A stretch of 64,000 nt of DNA from Flammula alnicola (lineage: Eukaryota; Basidiomycota; Agaricomycetes; Agaricales; Strophariaceae), in assembly GCA_015499995.1 (NCBI GenBank), contig JADNRV010000030.1:248001-312000 (forward strand), read 5' to 3'. The notes under the pieces are model-generated. The model was not told the DNA's origin and did not search any database. It saw only the letters and a list, made by a program, of their open reading frames with translations. Made by a program: the position numbers and the translations under genes. Of this stretch, positions 31,549-42,662 are shown piece after piece (position 1 is the stretch's first letter; the number at the start of each line of letters is the position of its first letter).

Positions 31549-33119
31549 ATCATTCCATAGTTTCATGTATATTCTACTATATATTTTTACTTAAAACCCA
31601 GTGTGGGTTCTTGCGACCCGTTGAACCTTCAAAAACCCACGAAACCCTTCCAACCCCTTACCCTGACCTGCTGAAACCCCTACCCTTGGTAGCGGGTGCG
31701 GTTTTGCTCGGGTAGGGGTACGGGTAGCCCTGGAAAACCCCAGGGTTACCCGTAACAATCACTAACCCTGGGCGAGCATAAAACATTAATTTATGGGACC
31801 AGAAGACCAAGCATCCATATCTTGCATGGGTAATCTCGCAGGTATTAGTGCATCTCGACAGCGAAATTTGAAAAGTCTCTGAGTGACAGCTTTCAAAGGA
31901 GATGAGATACTGACGCTGTCAGAGTGGCTTCGTCCAAGACTCCGAGTCCTAGGACAAAGACGAAACAGAGTGGAAGCCTCAGATTCATGGAACATTAATA
32001 ATCAGTTTTGATATTAAGCCTCTGAAATGCGAATGTCATCTTAGATAAGAGACAGGAGCGAGTCACTGAAATATTAAAAGAGATGGGTCCGTGTCCATTG
32101 GAATACGACAACGAAATAAGATGACCCACATATTACTCTGAAAAATAGAATTTGAAGAAGGTATTTCCAGCTTGAAGTCTGGGCTGTTCTCGATGTGCCA
32201 GGTCCTATCGTGATACCTAGTACACCCAGCGTTTTGCACACCCTTGGATAGTTAACAGACAAACCGTAAGATGCATAGAACCATCTGGAAATCGTATCAG
32301 AAACACAAAGATAGGAAAAGAAAGTGCAGACTCGGAATAGATAGAATTTAGTAATCATGGCTCGGGCCATTGTCAACGTACAACAAGCAGTTGGAGTCCA
32401 CAAGGTTTTTTGTTGCCCTGTGACTATGCAAAGTGGTGAATGGGACTCTATAACCGTCGCGAGCACCGGCGCAGTATTGTTGGTTCAATGTTAAATGACA
32501 AGGAGACGAAAACTTATGTAGGTACGAGCAGATGCGGTGAATGTTTCATAATCCTCAATTGATTGTGCCTGGACGACTGAGTCAGCCGGGCAGTAATTAT
32601 TGTCAAATTTGCGAAACCTCTTCCGGCGCACCGTGAGGTCGCCTCGTCGCACTTCGATGACCTCCTTCTCAGTCCACCCGGAGCTTGTACGCTGAAGTGT
32701 TGAATCGATGAAAGCTTAACATTTAACGTTTAACGCTCTCACTTGTGGACAGTTGCCTCGGTGTTCACGTTCGAGCAGAGTTGATGAGCATCAGACTTTC
32801 GCTGTCAGTTCCACCCTCAGCTACCCTCCCACAGCATCCTCAGGCAGATAGAACACCCAACGACGGCTGGTTAGGAGACTGGTTCAATTATAGGCTTCGA
32901 GTAAGCAGCATGTAAGTTGATCAGTTGATGTCAGTTGAAGGCGTGAGATACTCTGCGTCCGGTGACTGGAGATCTACCATGAACGACATGGCTAGAACTG
33001 GCTAGAAACTTTGTACCTTCATCCTGACTGTTCACTCTGGCCATCTTCAAGTTGCGTTGCATGTGGTTATCTCGCATTCTCGAGAGAAGTAACGCCTTCC
33101 AATTTATACATCGTTCGGG
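31549..33119. other. Intergenic stretch with ACCC-rich repeat remnant
   Basis: 31590-31780 is rich in ACCC/GGGT words and ends in a hairpin (CCCAGGGTTA at 31739 and TAACCCTGGG at 31763), probably a worn mobile-element end. A 130-codon reverse frame at 32074-32466 has hydrophobic segments but no recognisable domain and is not called. Nothing else was recognised. Confidence 0.4.
31739..31772. repeat. Perfect 10-bp inverted repeat with 14-nt loop
   Basis: CCCAGGGTTA at 31739-31748 pairs exactly with TAACCCTGGG at 31763-31772. Confidence 0.75.
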
Positions 33120-34604
33120 ATGACACTCAACTCTTCCCATGTTCCGACAACTCCACGGCCACGCCTACCCCAGGAGATCATCAACCTCATCATCGACCAC
33201 GTCGCATCGGACGAGAAACCGACAGCTATCCTCCGATCCTGTTCACTAGCATCCAGTTCATTCCGTCACCAATCCCGCAGCCACCTCTTGTCACACATTC
33301 TACTCGTCGCAGATAAAACTTCTCAGAAACGCGATGGAAAGCTGCTCCAATTTTCGGAACATCCGGACAATGCAGAGTTACTAGCGGGCGGCATTCACTC
33401 ACTGAAATTTGTATTCGACGTGCCTTCAGTCGCAACTTCCGATGGGAACCTTCTCGGTTCTGTGGTGCTAAATAACATACTCGTGAGATCAAAAAAGATC
33501 ATGCGTGGTATCTACAGGCAGGAAAACACCACGCTGAAGGCCCTTGAGGTCTTAAGCCGTGCAATGCTGAAGAGCTTTACTCTCAAAGCACAAGGGGGAC
33601 TCCTTAATTGGAAGATAAACAATGACAGTCGCCGCACAGTGACTGCGGCATTGCTTGCGATATGTTCCAACCCTTCTCTCAAGTCCCCGCACATATCCAA
33701 CATCTTCAATTTCCCCCAATCGCTCCTAATTGCAGCCATTTACTCTCCAAACCTAACGGAACTATCACTTTCCAATGTTAACGTCTCTTTCGAGGTCTCC
33801 GATGATGACATTCCACAAAATTCGAGAGTCACGCACTCAAGAATACAGAAGCTGGAGCTGAGAGGACGCGTCCGTTATTCATCCTTCTTTTCGACGCTGA
33901 GAACTACGATCGCCCGATCCACACCTTCTCATTCACCTTCTAACGCTTTCCCTCATCTGCGATCACTCTCGATTGTCGTTCCTACTGATGGGCATAGTGG
34001 CCTTTCGGATTTCGTTCTGGGAGTGGCTCATTCTCTCGAGACCCTTGAGCTCGAAGATCATATGGCAAGACGTACGTTGCGTTTTCTCTTGTGTTTTCTA
34101 GAGAACTCTCTGACAAAACTCCCAGTTGGAAATCCCCTTTTTCTTGGCCTCGCTCCTTTAACCGCCTTACGAATTCTCAAACTTGGAACGAATGCCTGGG
34201 ATAACCTGGAGGTGCAGTTTAACTTGGCAGGAATAGCGGATTTCCTTGGGTCTGCGACGCATCCTTCTCCCATTGAATCTATAACGATTAGAATCTCTAT
34301 ACTGAAAACCCTCGGTCTCTCCGGGCTTGATATATCGCCCACCTTTTTGTCGGTCATGAGATGGAGTGCACTGGACAGAGTTTTCGCAGGGCCAATGTTC
34401 GTGAACTTATCTAAGATAGATGTACGATTAGAGGTTGTTTCCTTTCATGGAGCTGCTAGGTTCGAAGATGTCATTTTTACACCCCAACTTGACGCCCAGA
34501 CTCTTCTACCTATTTTATCCACCCGTTCTTCCATTTCTCTTTCTATGACTCTAGATATAATCTTTAGCACAGATTCGGTGTTGAAATACTTATACCGGAT
34601 GTGA
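33120..34604 (+). CDS. F-box protein with divergent LRR-like C-terminus (494 aa)
   Basis: A single exon from ATG 33120 to TGA. The F-box begins near residue 16 (LPQEIINLIIDHV), with the expected following helices (ILRSCSLASSSFRHQSRSHL). The remainder has loosely spaced leucine-rich segments (LTELSLSNVNV, HLRSLSIVVP, SLETLELEDH) typical of agaric F-box families whose substrate-binding part evolves quickly. F-box proteins join SKP1-cullin-F-box ubiquitin ligases and choose the substrate; the substrate here is unknown. It is one of a local cluster and is most similar in layout to the next gene (35035). No internal stop or intron is evident. Confidence 0.85.
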   Translation: MTLNSSHVPTTPRPRLPQEIINLIIDHVASDEKPTAILRSCSLASSSFRHQSRSHLLSHILLVADKTSQKRDGKLLQFSEHPDNAELLAGGIHSLKFVFDVPSVATSDGNLLGSVVLNNILVRSKKIMRGIYRQENTTLKALEVLSRAMLKSFTLKAQGGLLNWKINNDSRRTVTAALLAICSNPSLKSPHISNIFNFPQSLLIAAIYSPNLTELSLSNVNVSFEVSDDDIPQNSRVTHSRIQKLELRGRVRYSSFFSTLRTTIARSTPSHSPSNAFPHLRSLSIVVPTDGHSGLSDFVLGVAHSLETLELEDHMARRTLRFLLCFLENSLTKLPVGNPLFLGLAPLTALRILKLGTNAWDNLEVQFNLAGIADFLGSATHPSPIESITIRISILKTLGLSGLDISPTFLSVMRWSALDRVFAGPMFVNLSKIDVRLEVVSFHGAARFEDVIFTPQLDAQTLLPILSTRSSISLSMTLDIIFSTDSVLKYLYRM

Positions 34605-35034
34605 ACTGGCTAGCTAGAGAAAGGCGATGGTCAATAAGTAATGCCAATCCATGTCGGTTAATTCCAGTGAGAACCTTATCCGTACATGTCAATCCTGTAG
34701 CCCCAATTCATAGACCTGCCCTTGTGAGGAAGAGTACTCAGGGTATGGACAGCATGGGGCAATTTTGTAGTGGCGGAATCCACAGTGTCAGGGATCCAGA
34801 GTATTGATATTCATCATTGCAAACGTCCAAGTACTGATGCTTACGCCCGTACGTAACGGTTCTGTATTGAACAGACTGATGGTTCCCATTTGGTTCCCAT
34901 GGTTAGTTTTACAACTTCACAGCCCACATTAACTTCAGCGTTAATCTCCGACTCTAGGAGCTCGAGCGCCTCAGGCCTTCACTATTCCAACAAAACTATC
35001 CAATTCGCCACTAGGAGTCTGGGACCATATTGCC
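34605..35034. other. Intergenic spacer between two F-box genes
   Basis: About 430 bp with no supported coding sequence. It presumably contains the promoter of the second F-box gene. Confidence 0.5.
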
Positions 35035-36535
35035 ATGTCAATGGCAAACTCTTTGTCCCAGATTCCTTCCATTGGTGCCCATTTACCGCAAGAAATCATC
35101 GATCTCATCATCGACAATGTGGCCTCAATGAAGGACAAGAACTACCTTCGCGCCTGCGCCTTGGTTTCCAGAGCATTCCTCGGCCGCTCGCGCCACCATT
35201 TATTCATGAATATAGAAGTCGTCGTCGACGGTTCTACACAGAAACGCTCAGGAAGACTTCGCAAAGTCCTCCAGTCCAACCCCACTTTGGTATTGGGAAT
35301 TCGTTCATTCCGGATCTATATTCCGAATACTCCACCGAAAAGCAAGTTGGAAAGGAAGATTTTGCGAACGCGACTTGTATGGCTGTATCGGCACACATAT
35401 ACAAAAATGGTCGTGTTCGGGAGGAAGCTCGGACTGTTGAGAAATCACTTCTTATGGCTCCTGCAAACCATATCCCGCGCTCCAGTAGAGACGCTCGCCG
35501 TCAAAGTCGAACCTCCGACTCTTGATTGGAACGTCTTCAGCAAAAAGATGAGGGCTCTTTTACTCACCATCCGCTCAAATTCCTCCCTCAAAACCCTCGA
35601 ACTCAGTTCCCTCCATGACCTTCCTGCATCGATGATCTTGGCTACCCTTGGAAACGGTAATACCCTGCAGAATCTCCTACTCCATAGCTGCGCAATTGCA
35701 CCGTGGGGAACGCCCCTCTTTAAATCCGATCTATTTGGCAACTTCGTTATTCCACCTTCTTTCAGACAGCTACAGAGGCTGGAAATAAAGAGACTACCGT
35801 TCCGTAATTTCTTTTCTCAGGCCCTTGAATTCTCGCCATCCTTTGGGGACGCCTCATCACCAATATCTATTCCTCTTTTCCCTGGGCTGCTCAGCCTCAC
35901 GCTTGACATTCCAAGCTACAGACGAGACAATGCCGCATATATTTGGCAATTCATGATGAGCGGTTCAAGATCAATAAAGTCTCTCGAGATAAAGATTCCG
36001 GATTCAAGTACGGTAGTTTACCCCTTCATTGACAAACTTTGTTCTGATGCTAATCTTATCGTTAACCCTTCTAGTTTCGCCGATGTACTCGTCAGCAAAG
36101 CCCATAATTCTGAGTCATATGGTGGCCTTACAACACCTGAAGTTCACTGCGTCTGCCACCTACGTTATTGATTTTGGAGGGGCCTTAAAAATGATGGCCA
36201 ACATTCTCGACTCTGCCCTCTTACCTACAGCCATTGAGATGCTTACCATTGAGCTCTCTCATCGACTCTACAGAAACGAAGATATAGTCATGATTTTAGA
36301 TCATCCCGAGGTATGGATGATCCTTGACGAAGCACTGAGCGGCCCCAATTTTCCCGCATTGCAGAAAGTGGTCATCAATGTTATCCTCTTTCATTCTAGT
36401 GAAAACTGGACAAGAGGACTTGACGCTGACGACATTCTCCCTGGGGTATCTGTCTGTCGTTGGATCGAAGTAGATGTGAATTTTGTCTGTGCAGTATCGT
36501 TAGGCAGTGGATCCTCCGAAAGTTTATTTATGTAG
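35035..36535 (+). CDS. F-box protein with divergent LRR-like C-terminus, two exons (477 aa)
   Basis: Exon 1, 35035-36007, starts MSMANSLSQI, with the F-box LPQEIIDLIIDNV at residues ~17-29. A 67-nt intron, 36008-36074 (GTACGG to TTCTAG, with a GCTAATC branch-like site), joins in phase 1 to exon 2, 36075-36535. Without this intron the frame stops at 36171. With it, the leucine-rich part continues (ALQHLKFTAS, ALQKVVINVIL). The middle contains IRSNSSLKTLELSSL and LQNLLLHSC segments. It is probably a substrate-recruiting subunit of an SCF ubiquitin ligase. It lies in tandem behind the F-box gene at 33120 and is likely a duplicate of it. Confidence 0.82.
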
Positions 36536-36880
36536 AATGAGACCCGGATTCTATATTACTACTAGTAGGCTCGAGCTGCATTCAAAAAGTGGTCGGCATT
36601 TCTTCGACATATTTCCTGCATATCGACCGTAACCACCTAAGCTCGCGTCCTCTTCCTTCGCCATGGCAAACATCGCCTACAACGTCATAGTTAATTTGCT
36701 CCGACTTACTACATGCGGGGGAAAAGCTAACGCATTTGAAGTCAATATATATGTCGGGTAAGAAGATGTTCTATCAAAAACAATCATCCCATGGCGGGTC
36801 GGGCATAGAACATTCAAAAATCACGTTGAAGAGGTCGAAAATGGCTCGTTTTTGAAATTGTGGTCTTACAGAAACTTCAA
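36536..36880. other. Intergenic spacer
   Basis: No feature recognised; it separates a forward F-box gene from a reverse F-box pseudogene. Confidence 0.45.
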
Positions 36881-38050
36881 GCTAAATGGTCCCCGAGCTG
36901 GAGGTGGATGGGAACATGCGAATGACGTCCGCCTGAAGCTGCTCTGAAATTAACTCCAGAGATGAACTTTCCCCTTCATTCGCGTCCATCTGCAACGCGC
37001 ACTCCAAGGAGAGGTTGGGCCAAGGAGGGAAACTTCCATGCAAATAAAGGGTATCCAAATAAGCCCATTGAGTTATGGGATCTGGGGCGAATAACTGTTC
37101 TTCATGAATCAGGCCTAGATTCGTCCATTTCATAGAGATCCTGAGGTTCTCGATAGACGACGTTGCAATTGGACTTGAGAAGGTGTCGAGAACAGACCAA
37201 GCCACGGGCTTTCTGGGAAAGTCTGCATATGTGCAAGTAGAAAAGCTGAGATCCAGGGCTCCCTGGAAGAAAGCTGTATCTGAAAAATAAAGTTATTGGT
37301 CAGGTATCGCATCAGTGAACCGAAAATTGGATAGCGCTTACAGTCGCTGGCGGTTCCAGGTTGAATGTCGGAAATTTGAAGAAAAGATGGGTCGCCTTTT
37401 TAGGCGATGTTAGATGGGAGGGTTTGTAATGGACTTTAGGATCCATCTTTTCAGGTATGAGAGAGTTGAGAGAAAGCTCCCTTAACGTAAGGCAAGTGGA
37501 GACGATAGTATCAAGGGGTAATCCTGCAATGCAACCAAAATGCAGTTTGGTCGAAGGAGAGGACACGCAGAAATTTATTATCGCAGCTGTTGTCCACATA
37601 TCCAAATTTCTGGACGTGACGAAGCAATTTGAGCCTAGTTGGTAGGCCAGAATTGAGCCCACTGCATTTTCTGAGTAGACGCAGTCTACCGCCCGCTTCC
37701 TGGTATGCTCTCTTTGGAAAGAGAACGGGCTCCAAAGAGCATACGTGGGACTGCAGGAGAGGATACGAAGGGCGTGAATGAGAGAGATCGCTTGTCAGGA
37801 TTTTTACAAATTTGTCGAGTCTGATCATATCTGATTCCTCGTGGGCGTGTTTCGCAACCATACTAGCTTCTTTATAATGCGAACTTCACCAAAAAGATGC
37901 CTGCGCGAAGAGGAAAGGAACAACCAGGAGGTCCGAGTCAGCGAACAAGCTTGTAACCCTGAGTGGCATCGAGGGTCTTCCTTCCAGTGGAGTCCCAATT
38001 AATCGATTATGAAATCCACGAGCTCTTGAGTAAGTGAATCGGCATATTGG
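36881..38050 (-). pseudogene. Decayed F-box paralogue
   Basis: On the reverse strand, fragments in several frames line up in order with the intact reverse gene at 38414-40054. Near 38010-38040 the F-box helix reads QELVDFIID and is at once followed by a TAA. Next come ACSLTRTSWLFLSSSRRHLF, then DKFVKILTSDLSHSRPSYPLL with HVCSLEPVLFPKRAY (37861-37700), then IINFCVSSPSTKLHFGCIAGLPL in another frame (37580-37500). An F-box-type tail ends near 36882 (LQADVIRMFPSTSS). The premature stop and at least two frame changes indicate a pseudogene. The order of blocks shows a whole-gene duplicate rather than a fragment. Confidence 0.75.
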
Positions 38051-38413
38051 CCCTTGTGCGGTGCGTAAACGATAAATGGGCATATCCAGTCGTGGTTGTT
38101 CAAAGTAGAAGTCACTGAGAAATCGTCAATCGTTCACCTCAAGTTCCAAATCCGGCCCGCCTCTGACCCGTCTGCTTCTTATCGGCGGCACAAATGGATA
38201 TAAATTTCCTGTTGGTTCATTGAAAACTACATCGTATTTATTCGTTTTTATCGTAAGCGTAAATACATGTCCAAATAGAAAGATACGGTTTGAAAATGTT
38301 CATGATTGGGGGGGTGGACCTTTCACTCATTCGATATCGTTTACGCCGACGGGATATTTCCTCGAAGATTACGTATCTGGCCAGAGCTTTCTGAACTGAT
38401 AGGCACCCAGAGG
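38051..38413. other. Spacer between reverse-strand F-box copies
   Basis: No feature recognised; it separates the decayed copy from the 3' end of the intact reverse gene. Confidence 0.4.
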
Positions 38414-40054
38414 CTACCCATTGCCCCCGCCGATGCCGTCATTAAATCTAAATCTGTCAAAATCAGGTGGTTCCAACAAGAAATCCGGACGACGTGGAAC
38501 ATAAATAACTCTAATACTTGGTGTGATCTTGACTTCGAGTTGAACTGTCGTCGACGTGGAAAGAGCTGGAAGCAGACGAATAATTTCCGCCTGAAGTCTA
38601 TCTGCAACAGAGACCTCCATAGTGGACGACGTCGTCGGTAGTTCATCTTCATCAGCCACATTTAACCAGTATTCAACAGAGAGATTGATGCGGACTGTCT
38701 TCAAGGAAGGGAATGATCCAGGTGCGACGCAGCTGGAATCAAAATGCAGCCACTGACGTTCGATTTCAGGGGAGAAACTGCGTGGCGTTTGGTAGTGGTA
38801 AAAATGGTTCCAGTGCATCGACATCGTCAGAGTCTCTAGGGAATCCGAAGTAGAGGCCGAATCAGGTGAGAAAAGTGTACGAGATTGCCAATGTGCAAAT
38901 ACGACGACTCCGTCAGCCGGAAAGGCAGGAGTAAACGTAAGTTCGAGGGACCGGAGTTGGCGAAAGATGTTCAATCGAATAGGTCCGGCCTGAAAATCTT
39001 GCGCGTCTGTAAAAAAAAGCGTTTGAATAGGGTATCAAGTCTAACCGAGAGTGTACTCACACCAGGTCCGTATCCCGGAAATTCGGAGGGTCTTCAATGA
39101 CGACGAGACGCAGAACATGAGTTTCCATTTATCCGCAAGGAAATTTTCATATTCTCTTGACAATGATAGTTCCAGGCAATCGAGAGTGGAGAAAATGGTA
39201 GTAGGGAGATCGGGGCCTAATCTGTTCTGCAGTAGCGCCAAGGGTACTATTCCAGAGCCCTCTAGCGATAGGGATTTTACCGCTGGAAAAGGACCTCGTA
39301 ACGACAAGACGTTGTCGGGATGGGGCGAACGAAAAATATTGCTTAGAGCCGACCACTTGGATTGGTGTTTCTCTTCCCTCAATTCTAATTCAAGGGAGTC
39401 CAAAACAAGGGATTGGAGGTTACTGCAGTTGACGATTATAGGGACGAGGGGTAAACCTTCGATACAACCAAACTCCAGAGCAGTTAGGGAGGTTGACTCG
39501 CAAAAGTCTAGGATTGCAGATTTCGTGGTCTGGTCCAATAATGACCAGCGGCATGGTGGTGCTTTCAACGGGAATTTGAGACTGAAGCTCTGGACGTGTG
39601 AGAGCAATTTGAGGATGGCTGGTAAGCTCGAATTGAGTGTATTCCACTGCCCTTGGTTTTGCTGTGACCGCAATTTTACGAATTTAGGTTCCCGAAGGGT
39701 CACGATGCGCCGATAGGCCTGGGTAGGTGAGAGAATAAGCTCTAAAGAGCGGATGTGAGAGGTCAGGAGGGGGGAGGAAGAGCGGCGGCTAGGATCGCAT
39801 GTAAGGATCTCCAACAATCCGTCGAGTCTGGCTTTATCAAGAGTCATCTTGGAAAAATAGTCCTCCATATACCCGGGGTGTTGGGTGATACGAATTCGAG
39901 CAAAAAGAAACTTGCGTGCAGACGAAAGTAGTGACCAGGAGGTCTGCGCGCAAGCTCGCAATGCTGATCGGGCTCGATAGTTACCTTGCTGAGCTTGAGC
40001 ACCGAGTTCGTCAATTATAAGGTCTATAAGCTCTTGAGGCAGGGTACTCTCCAT
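38414..40054 (-). CDS. F-box protein with LRR-like C-terminus, two exons (528 aa)
   Basis: Reverse strand: exon 1 is 40054-39061, from ATG (MESTLPQELIDLIIDELG). A 54-nt intron, 39060-39007 (GTGAGT to TTTACAG), joins in phase 1 to exon 2, 39006-38414. The F-box is at residues 5-18. Then come the conserved ALRACAQTSWSLLSSARKFLF and a leucine-rich body (HIRSLELILSPTQAY, LQSLVLDSLELEL, LDCLELSLS, SLKTLRISG). The C-terminal block carries LQAEIIRLLPALSTSTTVQLEV, which recurs in both decayed paralogues and marks this subfamily. It is likely an SCF substrate receptor. It is the only intact member of the three-copy subfamily around LIS1. Confidence 0.85.
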
Positions 40055-40250
40055 GCTGGTAAATATGGTGTTGAATGGATATTCGGCTATGGTGAGAAGC
40101 AAGAAGTACAAGCCTTATTTGCCACAGGTACCGACGTGAAAGTAAACAGGGGTGCATGCGTATGTTTGGCAAGAGCGTGATGACTAAGCAATGTAGTTAG
40201 GGGAAGGTTGAGGAGACAGTCCTTGGAAAAGAAAAACTCTCATTATCACC

Positions 40251-42175
40251 ATGGCCGGACAACTATCAAGTCGACAACAACTGGATCTGTACGCGTTTTG
40301 GAACAGTCTTATATTAGTACCAAAAGGTCTAACATCGATTAAACCAGGCACAAATCGATGCTTGATTACCTTTACAATGCTGGCTTTACGAAAACATACA
40401 ATGAGTTCCGCGCGGAAGCACCGGAGGTGGTAGGCCCAACCATGGCAATTTTGCAATTCAAGCTTTGCTGACGACGCATTGATACAAGTCTGACTTTACC
40501 CCAGATCCTACCTCTCCGGCGAGCGGGTTGTTGGTGAAGAAATGGACGAGCATCATTCGAATGCAGAGAAAAGTGTGGCATGATCTTCAACATATGCCCT
40601 GTCGGCAGATCTAAACGCTCTTTTATTCTCCTTAGGTGATGGATCTCGAAGCACGATTAGCACAGGCCCACGAGGAACTCGCAAATGCAGGACCAGTCGC
40701 GTCGGATAGTTCGAAACGCGTCAATAAAGAATGGATACCCTCATCGACGCCTAAGAATACTCTGGTTGGCCATCGAGACAAGATAAATGCCGTCGCCTTT
40801 CATCCTCTATACTCTGTGCTGGCTTCCGCGTCTGTCGATGCCACAGTCAAGATTTGGGATTGGGATACGGGTGAATGCGAGCGCACATTGAAGAGTCACA
40901 CGAAGGCCGTCTCGGATTGTCGATACGATTCAACAGGCAAGGTCTTAGGTTCGTGCAATATCCCACTTTAATCCCCCTCTTGCTGTTGTTGCAGCTCTGC
41001 TTGCTGAATGCTCATTTTAGCTACCTGCTCTGACGATCTCTTCATCAAACTTTGGAACGTTCCGGACGATTACAAGAACTATGCTACACTACGCGGACAT
41101 GAGCATTCAATCTCGAGCGTGAATTTCCTGCCAGGCGACAACCAGTTGATATCAGCGAGCAGAGACAACACAGTTAGGGTTTGGGATGTGCATACGAGGT
41201 GTGTTGGGTTTACAAGCTAGGCATTATCTCGCAACTGAACCTATTCCTCTGAATGTCTCAAGTCACTGCATTAAGGTGCTGAAGCCTCACACAGAATGGA
41301 TTCGTTCAGCGCTACCAAGTGCTGACGGACGGTTACTCCTGACTTGCTCTGATGACCACGTACGCTGATATCTGAATTGCCATTTCGGTGTGGATTAACC
41401 TAAACGACGCATACAGACCGCTCGAATCACGGACATGGAAAGCGCAGTCATGAAGACTGAGATGCGAGGGCACGATAATCGCATTGAATGTGCAGTGTTC
41501 GTGCCACAGGCCTCTATTCCAGCTGTTAGGGAGCTGGTCGCCCTGGTAATGCGGATCCATACTTTCATGTTGTCCGACACTGACCGATGCCCTATCTCCT
41601 ATTAATCCCGACTTACTTTCTCAGCCAGCGAACGTACAGTCTGCGAAGGTTGATTCGCTAGGGATATCGTTCGTTATGACAGGATCAAGAGATAAGACTA
41701 TCAAGTTGTGGGACGCTCTTCGCGGGCAATGTTTATGGACTTTTGTAAGCCCTTCCGCTTGGTCCTTTCTTTTTTACCTTTTGCTGAATCGAGCCTCGGA
41801 AGGTTGGTCACGATGGATGGGTTCAAGCGCTGACGTTCCATCCCTGTGGCAAGTTCCTTTTGTCAGCAGCTGATGATCATACTATGCGAGTATGGGACTT
41901 GAAAACCGGCCGATGCTTGAAGAAGAGTAAGTTTCGTTAATTTTAATAATGAATCTTGGTGTTAACGGTGTATAACAGTTGAAGCACATAGCCCATTCGT
42001 GCAGTGTGTGGCATGGGGACCAACGCCAGTAACAGAAGGCGATGACTCAGACAGAATCGTCAATGTCGTGGCGACTGGCGGTACAGACAAGGTACGCTCC
42101 GCAAGTGAATTAAAAAGTTTGGCTGAATGACTGACTGTCTTCGCATTGTAGTTGGTCAAGATCTGGCGACCGTAG
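40251..42175 (+). CDS. PAC1: Nuclear distribution protein PAC1/LIS1 (432 aa, 11 exons)
   Basis: Exons: 40251-40288, 40348-40426, 40489-40572, 40636-40948, 41021-41198, 41263-41359, 41417-41545, 41625-41744, 41803-41926, 41979-42091, 42152-42175. The product starts [16 protein letters not shown] with a LisH dimerisation motif ([16 protein letters not shown]). A coiled coil follows ([20 protein letters not shown]), then seven WD40 blades ([22 protein letters not shown], an [13 protein letters not shown] blade, [25 protein letters not shown] at the C-terminus). LIS1 binds dynein and NudE and is needed for nuclear migration in hyphae. Length fits the family. Introns are 52-79 nt. Three acceptors end AAG rather than the usual pyrimidine-AG (40488, 41262, 41802), chosen because they alone preserve the family sequence. 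Confidence 0.95.
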
Positions 42176-42662
42176 TCCGCCCGCTGGACAGGCGTTCTTT
42201 CAGTGGAGTTTTATACCCGCTATATCGTCCATTTGGCATCGATTCAGATATGGGTACCCATCACCGTCGGGCATCTAGAAACCACCTGCAGCCCAACTAA
42301 TATGACCAGGTGCACTTTCCGGTTACATTATTCCCAGCCAACCCATATTTGCCGTCTTTCTAGATCTTTTCCATACCCCCTCGCGAGACTGTCGACGTTG
42401 CTCTGTGTATTTGTACTTGTATTACAACCAGCATAATTTACGTAGCTTACGATGATCCAAGGGAAATACATGCAATTATCACTCGAGGCAGTTTCCCGCC
42501 TTACGACGATTAACGGCAACTTCAATGCTTACTTAGTCAGCACCCGTTACTACTAAGTATTAGTCGGTTGGCGGCAGGCCGCGCCGGAGTGACTCGAATG
42601 AAATTTAAAAACCTGGCATGTGCAACCCACTTCTTGCCATCCTTTACACAACATACACTAGC
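42176..42662. other. Spacer downstream of LIS1
   Basis: Presumably contains the LIS1 3' untranslated region. No other feature recognised. Confidence 0.45.

Noticed and set aside
30542..31560. Open frames of 317 and 260 codons
   Set aside because: They lie inside the 70-bp minisatellite and are open in three registers at once, so they are artefacts of the repeat.
32074..32466. Reverse 130-codon ORF with possible membrane segments
   Set aside because: No recognisable domain, no support from neighbouring exons, and similar hydrophobic frames occur by chance in this AT-rich part.
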